The notes under the pieces are model-generated. The model had not been told where the DNA came from. It searched no databases and saw only the letters and a list, made by a program, of their open reading frames with translations. A DNA stretch of 12,673 nt from Actinomycetota bacterium (GTDB lineage: Bacteria > Actinomycetota > Actinomycetes > Nanopelagicales > Nanopelagicaceae): NCBI GenBank assembly GCA_947490605.1, contig CANLHE010000009.1, forward strand, positions 1-12,673, given 5' to 3'. This document shows positions 1-6,326 of this stretch, piece after piece (within the stretch, counting starts at the first letter, position 1; every line of letters starts with the position of its first letter). The position numbers and the translations under genes were made by a program.

Positions 1-297
1 ATCCTGCATTGGCATACGTCCGGTGCCAACTTGGAAATCAACTGAAGCTGCGCCAACACCAATTAGGGATGGTGCAACTGCGCCACCTTCAGAGTTTAAT
101 CCATGACAAGAAGAGCAACCTTTAAGAAATATTGTTTGACCCTCGGCAATTAAGGTTGATTTAGCAGATGCACTCATTGAGTTGCTAGCAGGTGCTGCGG
201 TTGCAACTGAGTAGGTAAAGCCAAGGGCGGCGAGAGCGGTCATTAAAAGTAATGGCGCAGCAAATCTATGGCGGCGATATTTAGATAGAAATTTCAT
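1..297 (-). CDS. qcrC: Menaquinol-cytochrome c reductase cytochrome c subunit (partial: N-terminal 99 residues)
   Basis: This is the first third of the c-type cytochrome of the actinobacterial bc1 complex, which passes electrons from menaquinol to the aa3 oxidase on the outer face of the membrane. The frame is open from an ATG at 297 to the window edge. The N-terminus is basic (KYRRHR), followed by a hydrophobic stretch at about residues 12-35 that acts as signal or membrane anchor. A haem-binding CSSCH sits at residues 61-65. Downstream G/P-rich sequence and a GRMPMQD-type stretch (residues 93-99) fit a cytochrome c fold in which a methionine ligands the iron. Family members usually carry two haem domains in about 260-280 residues, so the second should lie outside the window. 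The gene starts 6 bp after the ctaE stop with no Shine-Dalgarno site, which suggests cotranscription and coupled translation with ctaE. Confidence 0.9.
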   Translation of the reverse strand, partial: MKFLSKYRRHRFAAPLLLMTALAALGFTYSVATAAPASNSMSASAKSTLIAEGQTIFLKGCSSCHGLNSEGGAVAPSLIGVGAASVDFQVGTGRMPMQD

Positions 298-303
298 ATT
301 TGG

Positions 304-930
304 CTACTTAATCAGGTAGATCGCAGAAAAAAGTGCAATCCACACAATATCTACGAAGTGCCAGTAGTAGGAGACCACAATTGCAGTAGTGGCTTGGTTG
401 TGACCAAATTTTTCAGCTCTAAATACTCTTACTAAAACAATTAAGAAAGCGATCAATCCACCAGTTACATGCAGGCCGTGAAAGCCGGTTGTCATATAAA
501 AGACTGAGCCGTATGCATTAGAGGCAAGAGATAGATTCTCACTTACCAACATTGCATACTCATAAACTTGACCAGCAATAAAAAATGCACCCATTAAAAA
601 TGTTAAAGCAAACCACTCCCGCATTCCCCACTTATTTAATTGCCAGATGGTGCCAGCACGACGTGCTTGAAAACGCTCAGCGGCAAATACGCCATACTGA
701 CAGGTAACGGAGGAGAGAACTAAAACAGTTGTGTTAGTTGCGGCAAATGGAATATTTAACAATCCAGTTGATTCCAGCCATACCTTTGGCCCTTGCACAG
801 CGCGAGTTGTGAAATACATGGCAAAGAGAGCGGCGAAAAACATTAACTCAGAGGAGAGCCAAACAATTGTGCCAACTGCAACCAGGTTAGGTCGGTTGGT
901 CTTTAATGATCCGGTTCCGATCGCGCTCAT
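304..930 (-). CDS. ctaE: Cytochrome c oxidase subunit III (aa3 type)
   Basis: Subunit III of the haem-copper terminal oxidase, an integral membrane protein that stabilises the catalytic subunit I. The 208 residues match the short actinobacterial form, which has five helices and lacks the first two of the seven-helix proteins. Visible family hallmarks are [19 protein letters not shown] (residues 22-40) with the conserved membrane glutamate E28, the [10 protein letters not shown] motif (149-158) and YYWHFVD (188-194). The ATG at 930 is chosen because the N-terminus then starts just before the first helix. A TAATCT hexamer ends 5 nt upstream, fitting a leaderless mRNA. The gene leads an operon into qcrC; in relatives qcrA and qcrB follow. 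It is divergent from the receiver-like gene across 140 bp. Confidence 0.95.
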   Translation of the reverse strand: MSAIGTGSLKTNRPNLVAVGTIVWLSSELMFFAALFAMYFTTRAVQGPKVWLESTGLLNIPFAATNTTVLVLSSVTCQYGVFAAERFQARRAGTIWQLNKWGMREWFALTFLMGAFFIAGQVYEYAMLVSENLSLASNAYGSVFYMTTGFHGLHVTGGLIAFLIVLVRVFRAEKFGHNQATTAIVVSYYWHFVDIVWIALFSAIYLIK

Positions 931-935
931 AGGGC

Positions 936-941
936 AGATTA
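936..941 (-). promoter_or_regulatory. Candidate -10 box of ctaE (TAATCT)
   Basis: TAATCT on the minus strand, 5 nt before the ctaE ATG. No Shine-Dalgarno site lies at a usable distance, so transcription probably starts at or next to the start codon. I see no convincing -35. The spacer is 1 nt shorter than the 6 nt typical elsewhere in this window. Confidence 0.45.
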
Positions 942-961
942 TTCCTGAAATAGATAGGAAT
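941..961. repeat. Inverted repeat ATTCCT-N9-AGGAAT upstream of ctaE
   Basis: Two perfect 6-bp arms (941-946 and 956-961) are separated by 9 bp. They sit immediately upstream of, and touching, the putative ctaE -10 box, where a regulator could act. The two-fold symmetry suits a dimeric DNA-binding protein, but arms this short can occur by chance. Confidence 0.3.
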
Positions 962-1058
962 GCCTCATTTAGGCCGCTGGGAGTAGCCCTACTATTTGGT
1001 GAAACTGATCACCCAGATGAAACTTTCGCGTTAAAAGCTGGCGGTATCACTGGGTAGG

Positions 1059-1064
1059 TAGGAT
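1059..1064 (+). promoter_or_regulatory. Candidate -10 box of the receiver-like gene (TAGGAT)
   Basis: TAGGAT followed by exactly 6 nt (TAAGCC) and the ATG at 1071, matching the leaderless pattern seen across this window. The same bases include AGGA, which could instead act as a weak ribosome binding site 7 nt from the ATG. The sequence alone cannot separate the two readings. Confidence 0.5.
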
Positions 1065-1070
1065 TAAGCC

Positions 1071-1481
1071 ATGCAAAAGATGGAAAAGTTGGTTATCGCA
1101 CTGTATTCAGATGATTCATCAGTACGTGCCTCAGTAATCTCTGCTTTAGGCAAGCAATTAGACCCGGCCCTGGCCGCCCATGAAATTAAAGAGTTTGCCA
1201 CCGCAGATGCGCTGCGTCTTTATGTTGATAGCAAAAAACAGGTTGATCTTTTTGTATTAGATGGTGAAGCGGTTCCAGAAGGTGGCATGGGAGTTGCCCG
1301 GCAATTAAAGGATGAAGTTTTTAACTGTCCACCAGTTTTATTAATTACTGGCCGCGCACAAGATAATTGGTTAGCAGCTTGGTCAAAGGCAGAGGGCACA
1401 GTTACTCACCCTATTGATCCATTTACGATTGCGGCAAAGTGTGCGGCGCTGCTTAAATCTGATTCTGCGCTCGCAAAATAA
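1071..1481 (+). CDS. Stand-alone response-regulator receiver-like protein, degenerate switch site
   Basis: A 136-residue single-domain protein with the alternating beta-alpha pattern of a CheY-like receiver and no output domain. Receiver landmarks are an acidic pair after strand 1 (D14-D15), the likely phosphoacceptor D64 in DLFVLDGE, and T93 in LLITGRAQD. At the place of the invariant lysine (usually K-P before helix 5) the sequence reads VTHPIDPF, so histidine H113 replaces it. Phosphorylation-driven switching may therefore be weak or lost, or the protein may act as a partner-binding scaffold. The first ATG (1071) is preferred over the one at 1080 because it has the upstream signal. It lies 12 bp before trpD on the same strand and diverges from ctaE. 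Function is unknown; the fold call is fairly safe. Confidence 0.7.
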   Translation: MQKMEKLVIALYSDDSSVRASVISALGKQLDPALAAHEIKEFATADALRLYVDSKKQVDLFVLDGEAVPEGGMGVARQLKDEVFNCPPVLLITGRAQDNWLAAWSKAEGTVTHPIDPFTIAAKCAALLKSDSALAK

Positions 1482-1493
1482 TTAGTAGCCCCT

Positions 1494-2534
1494 ATGACCT
1501 GGGAGTTAATTCTTAAATCACTTTCTGAAAAATCTGATCTAACCAATGATCAGATTACCTGGGCGATGTCACAAATTCTTGAGGGCAAAGCTAGTAATAA
1601 TGAAATTAAAGACTTTCTGATTGGGCTTAAGACAAAGGGTGAAAGTGCTGCCGAGGTCGAAGCCTTAGTTGCGCAGATGTATTCATATTGTGCGCCGATA
1701 AATATTTCAGAGCGCTCCGTTGACACAGTTGGCACTGGCGGGGATGGTGCAAACACGATAAATATTTCAACCGCTGCTGCAATTGTTACCAACGCTGCCG
1801 GGGCTCGGGTTGTAAAGCATGGCAATCGGGCAGCTACTTCTAAATCAGGCTCTGCTGATCTACTTGAAGCACTTGGAATCAAGATTGACTTAACTGGCCC
1901 AGAGGTTGAACAGAGCGTTTATAAAATTGGAATTGGCTTTTGTTTTGCGCCGATTTTTCACTCATCGATGAAACATGCAGCTGTTGCTCGAAAAGAGTTG
2001 GGTGTACCAACTATTTTTAATATTTTAGGGCCGCTAGCAAACCCAGCTAAACCAACAGCTTGCGCAATCGGGGTGGCCCGGGCTGAGTTGCTGCCACTTA
2101 TGGCACAAGTTTTATTAGATCAAGGCAAAGAGGGTTTCGTATTTCGCGGTGATGATGGCTTGGATGAGGTTTCACTTTCTACCACCACCCAAGTAATCCA
2201 AATAAGTGATGGAAAATTAACTCAATCAGTTTTTAATCCAGAAGAATTAGGTATTGCTTCATCACCAATCTCAGAGTTAGCAGGTGGTGATGCTGCCTAC
2301 AACGCACAAATGACAATGAAGATTTTTTCAGGGGCGAAAGGTGCAATGCGGGATGCGGTTACCTTAAACGCTGCCTTTGCAATCGCAGCCTTTAAAGCAG
2401 ATTTTAATTTGCCGCTACAAACCCAGATCGCAAATGGCTTTGTGTTGGCAAATAAGGCAATTGATTCTGGAGCAGCACTTTCGATCGTGAAGAAATGGGC
2501 GCAACTAACAAATGAAATTGTTTCGGCTAGGTAG
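1494..2534 (+). CDS. trpD: Anthranilate phosphoribosyltransferase
   Basis: Second step of tryptophan synthesis: it joins anthranilate to PRPP, giving phosphoribosylanthranilate and pyrophosphate in the cytosol. Length (346 residues) is normal for the family. The N-terminal helical domain (about residues 1-70) is followed by the PRPP-binding VGTGGDG loop (79-85) and NIST (90-93). The KHGNRAATSKSGSADLLEALG block (108-128) and the FHSSMKHAAVARKELG block (155-170) follow, with the acidic DDGLDE metal site at 220-225. It follows the receiver-like gene by 12 bp with no clear -10 or Shine-Dalgarno of its own, so it is probably cotranscribed. Other trp genes are absent apart from the distant trpB2. 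Its last 8 bp overlap the end of the convergent exonuclease gene. Confidence 0.96.
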   Translation: MTWELILKSLSEKSDLTNDQITWAMSQILEGKASNNEIKDFLIGLKTKGESAAEVEALVAQMYSYCAPINISERSVDTVGTGGDGANTINISTAAAIVTNAAGARVVKHGNRAATSKSGSADLLEALGIKIDLTGPEVEQSVYKIGIGFCFAPIFHSSMKHAAVARKELGVPTIFNILGPLANPAKPTACAIGVARAELLPLMAQVLLDQGKEGFVFRGDDGLDEVSLSTTTQVIQISDGKLTQSVFNPEELGIASSPISELAGGDAAYNAQMTMKIFSGAKGAMRDAVTLNAAFAIAAFKADFNLPLQTQIANGFVLANKAIDSGAALSIVKKWAQLTNEIVSAR

Positions 2535-3171
2535 AGCTTAAACCCCAGTAATTTTGCCGTTGGATATGGGCGGCTGTCTTTGCAAACTCCATTAATGAAT
2601 CAACGTTGTAAACCTCAAAGGAACCTAATCTTTCAATAAGGCCATGCAATATTTCAGTTGTCGCTTTGGCATCATCTAAAGCCCGATGGTTTGGTTCAGT
2701 TTTTGTGCCAAAGAATTGAGCAAGGGTGGAAAGTTTGCAGTTTGGTACATCCTCTTTACTTAAAACCTGGCGAGCAATAGTGACGGTATCTAAGGTTTTA
2801 AATTTAGGCCAATCTAAATCCAGCTCTTTTGCAGCACTCTTTAGAAAACTTAAATCAAAGGGAGCGTTGTGAGCAACAATTATTATTTCCTCTGCGCTGC
2901 CTGCAAACTCTAAAAACGCTGGCAGGATCTCATCAATTACTGGCGCCTTAGCTAACATCAAATCCGTGATTCCAGTCATCTGAGTTATGTACTCTGGTAT
3001 TGGAGTGAGTGGATTAACAAAGGATTCAAAATTTCCTAGGTATTGCCCACTCTTAACTTTTACGGCACCGATCTCAGTAATTGCTGCCCCTTTTTTAGGG
3101 GAGGCGCCAGTGGTCTCTAAATCTACAATTACAAATGTTGTTTCATGAAGGGCGGTGCTACCTAAGACCAT
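2527..3171 (-). CDS. DEDDh-family 3'-5' exonuclease (DnaQ-like), without GIY-YIG domain
   Basis: A DnaQ-fold exonuclease of 214 residues that removes nucleotides from DNA or RNA 3' ends with two metal ions. All five catalytic residues are visible: D17 and E19 in VDLETTG, D106 in AHNAPFDLSFL, and H162 and D167 in HRALDDA. In many actinobacteria the gene beside trpD encodes a protein of about 600 residues with this domain fused to a UvrC-like GIY-YIG nuclease. Here the protein stops (after QNYWGLSST) about where, from memory, the linker to that domain begins. Downstream is trpD on the other strand, so no separated fragment remains. The ATG at 3171 has TATCTT 6 nt upstream. It could equally be a proofreading subunit homologue; its substrate cannot be told from sequence. 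Confidence 0.88.
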   Translation of the reverse strand: MVLGSTALHETTFVIVDLETTGASPKKGAAITEIGAVKVKSGQYLGNFESFVNPLTPIPEYITQMTGITDLMLAKAPVIDEILPAFLEFAGSAEEIIIVAHNAPFDLSFLKSAAKELDLDWPKFKTLDTVTIARQVLSKEDVPNCKLSTLAQFFGTKTEPNHRALDDAKATTEILHGLIERLGSFEVYNVDSLMEFAKTAAHIQRQNYWGLSST

Positions 3172-3177
3172 AGGTTA

Positions 3178-3183
3178 AAGATA
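3178..3183 (-). promoter_or_regulatory. Candidate -10 box of the exonuclease gene (TATCTT)
   Basis: TATCTT on the minus strand, followed by 6 nt (TAACCT) and the ATG at 3171. It lies in the 39-bp gap after marC, suggesting a separate leaderless transcript rather than only read-through. No Shine-Dalgarno site is present. Confidence 0.5.
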
Positions 3184-3210
3184 GATGCTAGATCTGACAG
3201 TTGGAATTAT

Positions 3211-3834
3211 TTAGGCGATATTAAAGAAGGCTTTAATTGAGCTAACAATCATCTCAACTGCAATTGCTGAGAGAAGTAAGCCGGCAATTCGGGCCAAAAG
3301 TGTTACGCCAGAGTCTTTAATTACTGCCAGGATATTTGTTGAGAACATAAAGGTTAAACCGATAATAAAGTGAACCGCGACTATTGCTAGCGCGAGTGCG
3401 CCTAATTGAGATGAACCATCCGCTTTTTGAACATACAACATGGTGGTAACAATTGCGCCAGGTCCGGCAAGAAGTGGTGTACCAAGTGGTACTAATGCAA
3501 TATTTTTTGAGGTCGATGAACCTTCATCAGTAAGGGATCCGGTAAGTAAGCCCAGCCCAGTAATCAAAAGCAATATTCCACCAGCCCCCTGCAAGGCTGC
3601 CAGTGAGATATTTAAGTAATTCAATAGGGCATTTCCAAACAAAGCAAAGGTAACAATTACTACCAGGGAAACCGCCGCCGCCTGCCATGCTAATTTACGT
3701 TGCACCTTAATTGATTTGCCAGAGGCAAGGCTTAAGAAAATAGGAGCAGCCCCTGGTGGATCTAAAATCACAAACAAGGTGACGAAGGCTTGAGCGCCAA
3801 AGGTTAAGGCTGAGATTGTTAGCGCATCATTCAT
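3211..3834 (-). CDS. marC: MarC family integral membrane protein (UPF0056)
   Basis: A polytopic inner-membrane protein of 207 residues, the usual MarC length, with six hydrophobic segments (about residues 10-28, 48-68, 78-100, 115-135, 145-165, 178-198). Two signature stretches are clear: VILDPPGAAPIF (22-33) and PLGTPLLAGPGAI (116-128), a pair with related sequence around DPxG and GPG in the two halves. The biochemical role of the family is not settled; the early link of E. coli MarC to multiple antibiotic resistance was not upheld. The ATG at 3834 is preceded by TAAGAT and a 6-nt spacer, so it probably has its own leaderless transcript. It sits between a VOC protein and an exonuclease, which gives no functional hint. 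Confidence 0.9.
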   Translation of the reverse strand: MNDALTISALTFGAQAFVTLFVILDPPGAAPIFLSLASGKSIKVQRKLAWQAAAVSLVVIVTFALFGNALLNYLNISLAALQGAGGILLLITGLGLLTGSLTDEGSSTSKNIALVPLGTPLLAGPGAIVTTMLYVQKADGSSQLGALALAIVAVHFIIGLTFMFSTNILAVIKDSGVTLLARIAGLLLSAIAVEMIVSSIKAFFNIA

Positions 3835-3840
3835 ACGCTT

Positions 3841-3846
3841 ATCTTA
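3841..3846 (-). promoter_or_regulatory. Candidate -10 box of marC (TAAGAT)
   Basis: TAAGAT on the minus strand, then 6 nt (AAGCGT) and the marC ATG. The same hexamer at the same distance precedes the nitroreductase gene. No -35 or Shine-Dalgarno site is evident. Confidence 0.55.
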
Positions 3847-3870
3847 ACGGATTTAAATTTCTATATTTGC

Positions 3871-4260
3871 TTAAGCGCTAACCAGGCAAAAAGGATGCCC
3901 GGCCGGATCAAAGTAAACGCGAAAATTCTCCTCAGGGTTTGAGCTAGTTTGAATTGGTGATTTAACTGCTCCAATTGCAAGTAATTTCGCTTCGGCTTCG
4001 TTTAAATCTTCCACATTAAAATCAAGGTGTGCTTGTTGGGGAATTGGACCTTCTGGCCATGTTGGTTTGGTGTACTTTTCCACTCGCTGAAATGCGATTC
4101 GCGTAACACCATTTTCCTTTAGCTCAACCCAGTGAGGGTTTCCATTTTTATCATTATGGGCAACTACCACTTCAAAATCAGTAATTTTTGAATAAAAGCT
4201 TGCCAAGGCGACCGGATCTGGACAATCCAGAGCGGCTAATGAGTACTTGGCAATCGGCAT
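3871..4260 (-). CDS. VOC (glyoxalase/bleomycin-resistance fold) family protein
   Basis: A 129-residue protein with two beta-alpha-beta-beta-beta modules of the vicinal oxygen chelate superfamily, closest in feel to the Glyoxalase_6-type group. Module one covers about residues 5-60 (SLAALDCPDPVALASFYSK, then HWVELKENGVTRIAFQ). Module two covers 75-128 (QAHLDFNVEDLNEAEAKLLAIGA, ending in RVYFDPAGHPFCLV). H78 in QAHLDF and residues near the C-terminal GHPFCL are plausible metal or substrate contacts. Members range from glyoxalases and dioxygenases to drug-binding proteins, and nothing in the sequence fixes which. The ATG at 4260 has TAGTAT 6 nt upstream. The gene diverges from trpB2 over a shared 120-bp region and is followed by marC after 36 bp. 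Confidence 0.85.
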   Translation of the reverse strand: MPIAKYSLAALDCPDPVALASFYSKITDFEVVVAHNDKNGNPHWVELKENGVTRIAFQRVEKYTKPTWPEGPIPQQAHLDFNVEDLNEAEAKLLAIGAVKSPIQTSSNPEENFRVYFDPAGHPFCLVSA

Positions 4261-4266
4261 AAATGA

Positions 4267-4272
4267 ATACTA
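4267..4272 (-). promoter_or_regulatory. Candidate -10 box of the VOC gene (TAGTAT)
   Basis: TAGTAT on the minus strand followed by 6 nt (TCATTT) and the ATG at 4260, the arrangement expected of a leaderless mRNA. No Shine-Dalgarno site is present. Confidence 0.55.
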
Positions 4273-4325
4273 TGCCCTTAAGTTATCGACAGGACATTTG
4301 TAAAGAAAATGTTTTGAAATTGGTA

Positions 4326-4381
4326 TTGCCAGAGTGATGCGACGCCCTCTAGCCTTGCCCAAAACCATGGGAGGCAAGTGA
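4326..4381 (+). promoter_or_regulatory. trpB2 leader: possible promoter, Shine-Dalgarno hairpin and mini-ORF
   Basis: GGGAGG (4369-4374), 6 nt before the ATG at 4381, is the strongest ribosome binding site in the window. CTTGCC (4354-4359) can pair with GGCAAG (4373-4378), placing part of this site in a hairpin. An ATG at 4367 opens a five-codon frame (M-G-G-K-stop) whose TGA overlaps the trpB2 start as TGATG, so reinitiation is possible. A promoter could be TTGCCA (4326-4331), 18 bp, TAGCCT (4350-4355). If that is the true promoter, transcription would begin near 4362 and the hairpin would not form. The two ideas compete. Confidence 0.35.
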
Positions 4382-5757
4382 TGGCACTAAGTAATGATCC
4401 AAAGAGTTTCACCAAAATAACACTCGATGAGAGTGAGATGCCAACCCAGTGGTACAACATAATTCCTGATCTACCATCACCACCGCCACCACCACTTCAT
4501 CCCGGCACACATCAACCAGTGGGCCCAGAAGATTTAGCACCGCTTTTCCCAATGGATTTAATTTTGCAAGAGGTTTCAACTGAGTCTTATATAGATATCC
4601 CAGGTGAAGTATTAGATGTTTATCGCACTTGGCGTCCATCCCCATTATTTAGAGCAAGAAGATTAGAAAAATTATTAGACACCCCGGCACATATTTATTA
4701 CAAGTATGAAGGTGTTTCTCCTGCTGGTTCTCACAAGACAAATACCTCTGTGCCACAGGCTTACTACAATAAAAAAGCTGGCATAACTAAATTAACAACT
4801 GAGACTGGCGCAGGTCAGTGGGGAACTGCACTTGCATTTGCATGCTCACTTTTTGATTTGGAGTGTGAGGTTTGGCAGGTTGGTGGCTCTTACGATCTAA
4901 AACCATACCGCCGATTGATGATGGAGGTCTTCGGCGCAGTTGTGCACCGCTCACCATCGCAACTAACTGAAGCTGGTCGTAAGTTAGCAATGGATCCTAA
5001 AAATAAATCTGGCTCTCTCGGCATTGCGATTTCTGAGGCGGTTGAAGCAGCAGTTGCAGATCCAAAGATTGCATATGCACTTGGCTCGGTCTTAAACCAT
5101 GTTCTAATGCACCAAACAATTATTGGTGAAGAAGCACTGAAGCAGATGGCTAAAGTTGGTGAGACACCAGATCTATTAGTTGGTTGCACCGGTGGCGGCT
5201 CAAACTTTGCTGGACTTTCCTTCCCATTTATTAGAGAAAAGTTAAAGGGAAAGATGAACCCTGAGATTCGTGCAGTTGAGCCAGCCTCATGTCCTTCACT
5301 TACTCGCGGAACATATGCATACGACTTTGGTGATACAGCTGGAATGACCCCATTAATGAAGATGCACACCCTTGGTCATGATTTCATTCCAGATCCAATT
5401 CACGCCGGTGGTCTTCGTTATCACGGTATGGCACCACTGGTGTCTCATATTTATGAGCTTGGCATGATGACTGCAACCACTGTTGGTCAGAAAGAGTGTT
5501 TTGCAGCTGCCGTTCAGTTTGCAAGAACTGAAGGAATCGTGCCAGCACCAGAGCCAACTCATGCAATTGCAGTAGCAATTCAAGAAGCTCTTAAGGCCAA
5601 AGAAACTGGCGAGGAGAAGGTAATTCTTACCGCTCTTTGCGGCCATGGCCACTTCGACTTAGCCGCTTATGATCAATTCTTAAATGGAAATATGGTGGAC
5701 TCAGTATTAACAGATAAGGATTTCGAAGCAGCACTTGCGGCATTGCCGGTTATGTAA
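4381..5757 (+). CDS. trpB2: Tryptophan synthase beta-like PLP-dependent enzyme (TrpB2 type)
   Basis: A PLP-dependent enzyme of the long TrpB2 class (458 residues, against about 400 for TrpB1), thought to make tryptophan from indole and serine without needing TrpA. K119 in GSHKTN (116-121) should hold [11 protein letters not shown] (141-148) contains the glutamate matching the catalytic Glu of TrpB. GCTGGGSN (268-275) is the cofactor phosphate loop, and CGHGHFDL lies near the C-terminus. The N-terminal extension has five consecutive prolines (about residues 34-38), likely to need EF-P for smooth translation. ATG 4381 is preferred over the GTG at 4378 because GGGAGG is 6 nt from the former and only 3 nt from the latter. 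No trpA is nearby, so indole salvage or a backup role is plausible. Confidence 0.93.
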   Translation: MALSNDPKSFTKITLDESEMPTQWYNIIPDLPSPPPPPLHPGTHQPVGPEDLAPLFPMDLILQEVSTESYIDIPGEVLDVYRTWRPSPLFRARRLEKLLDTPAHIYYKYEGVSPAGSHKTNTSVPQAYYNKKAGITKLTTETGAGQWGTALAFACSLFDLECEVWQVGGSYDLKPYRRLMMEVFGAVVHRSPSQLTEAGRKLAMDPKNKSGSLGIAISEAVEAAVADPKIAYALGSVLNHVLMHQTIIGEEALKQMAKVGETPDLLVGCTGGGSNFAGLSFPFIREKLKGKMNPEIRAVEPASCPSLTRGTYAYDFGDTAGMTPLMKMHTLGHDFIPDPIHAGGLRYHGMAPLVSHIYELGMMTATTVGQKECFAAAVQFARTEGIVPAPEPTHAIAVAIQEALKAKETGEEKVILTALCGHGHFDLAAYDQFLNGNMVDSVLTDKDFEAALAALPVM

Positions 5758-5776
5758 TTTGTTACATTCAATGTAA
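5752..5776. repeat. Alternating ATGTAA / TTACAT elements between trpB2 and the GNAT gene
   Basis: Three hexamer elements lie within 25 bp: ATGTAA (5752-5757, covering the trpB2 stop), TTACAT (5762-5767) and ATGTAA (5771-5776, running into the GNAT ATG). The last two extend to a perfect inverted repeat, TTACATT-C-AATGTAA (5762-5776). This could be a regulator site over the GNAT start; it is short enough to be chance in AT-rich DNA. Confidence 0.35.
5763..5768 (+). promoter_or_regulatory. Candidate -10 box of the GNAT gene (TACATT)
   Basis: TACATT lies 7 nt before the ATG at 5776, inside the 18-bp gap after trpB2, with no Shine-Dalgarno site. It fits a leaderless internal promoter, though cotranscription with trpB2 is equally possible. 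Confidence 0.35.
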
Positions 5777-6324
5777 TGAAGGAATTACACACCGATCGAT
5801 TGTTGCTTCGACAAATGAAGCGAAGTGATGCTCAAGATTTATTTGAGTATCACTCTAAGCCGGAAATAGTCGCATATATTCCTTGGCCAGTTCGCACTAT
5901 GGAGCAGGTAAAAAAAGCATTAGATAAATTCATAAATGATGTTAAGTTTGACGATTCTGGGGACCGCTTAACTTACGCTTGGGAGTTTAAGGAAACTGGA
6001 AAAGTTATTGGCCAAAGTAACTTGAATTACATTTCTAAGGAGCACAAAAGGGCAGAGGTCGGTTGGGTCATAAATCCAAATTACGTAGGCAAAGGTTTGG
6101 CTCTTGAAGCCACACGCGCTTTGATTACCTCTGCGTTTACTGATCATGATTTTCGCAGAGTAGTTGCCTACATCGATATTGAAAATGTTAGTTCCGTGAA
6201 ATTAGCAAAAGCTTTGAATTTAAGACAAGAGGCAACATATGTAGAGGATGAGTGGTTTAAAGGAAGATGGACTAGTGCTTATCTATTCGCAGTCTTAAAA
6301 GAGGAGTGGTTATCTAGACAGTAG
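5776..6324 (+). CDS. GNAT family N-acetyltransferase (RimJ/RimL-like)
   Basis: A 182-residue acetyl-CoA-dependent acetyltransferase of the RimJ/RimL/SpeG-like (Acetyltransf_3) type. It opens with the typical ELHTDRLLLRQMKRSDAQDLF (residues 3-23). Motif A, with the CoA pyrophosphate loop, is GWVINPNYVGKGLALEA (96-112). The later ENVSSVKLAKALNLRQEA (136-153) matches the family's conserved N-x-x-S-x-x-L-x-x-x-x-G/N-F/L block. Substrates in this group include ribosomal protein N-termini, polyamines and antibiotics; the true one cannot be read here. The ATG at 5776 lies 18 bp after trpB2 and has no Shine-Dalgarno site. The gene ends only 2 bp from the convergent DUF4287-DUF1801 gene, leaving no room for a conventional terminator. 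Confidence 0.88.
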   Translation: MKELHTDRLLLRQMKRSDAQDLFEYHSKPEIVAYIPWPVRTMEQVKKALDKFINDVKFDDSGDRLTYAWEFKETGKVIGQSNLNYISKEHKRAEVGWVINPNYVGKGLALEATRALITSAFTDHDFRRVVAYIDIENVSSVKLAKALNLRQEATYVEDEWFKGRWTSAYLFAVLKEEWLSRQ

Positions 6325-6326
6325 AG

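Noticed and set aside
982..993. AGTAG-CC-CTACT inverted repeat in the ctaE/receiver intergenic region
   Set aside because: Arms of only 5 bp with a 2-nt spacer, far from either proposed promoter; too weak to list as a site.
731..1057. Open frame on the plus strand opposite the ctaE start and promoter region
   Set aside because: Mostly antisense to conserved ctaE codons; the product has no recognisable domain or hydrophobic pattern and no start signal.
4278..5652. Several open frames on the minus strand opposite trpB2
   Set aside because: Antisense to a strongly conserved enzyme. Products are rich in Ser/Cys/His typical of shadow frames, with no ribosome binding site or promoter.
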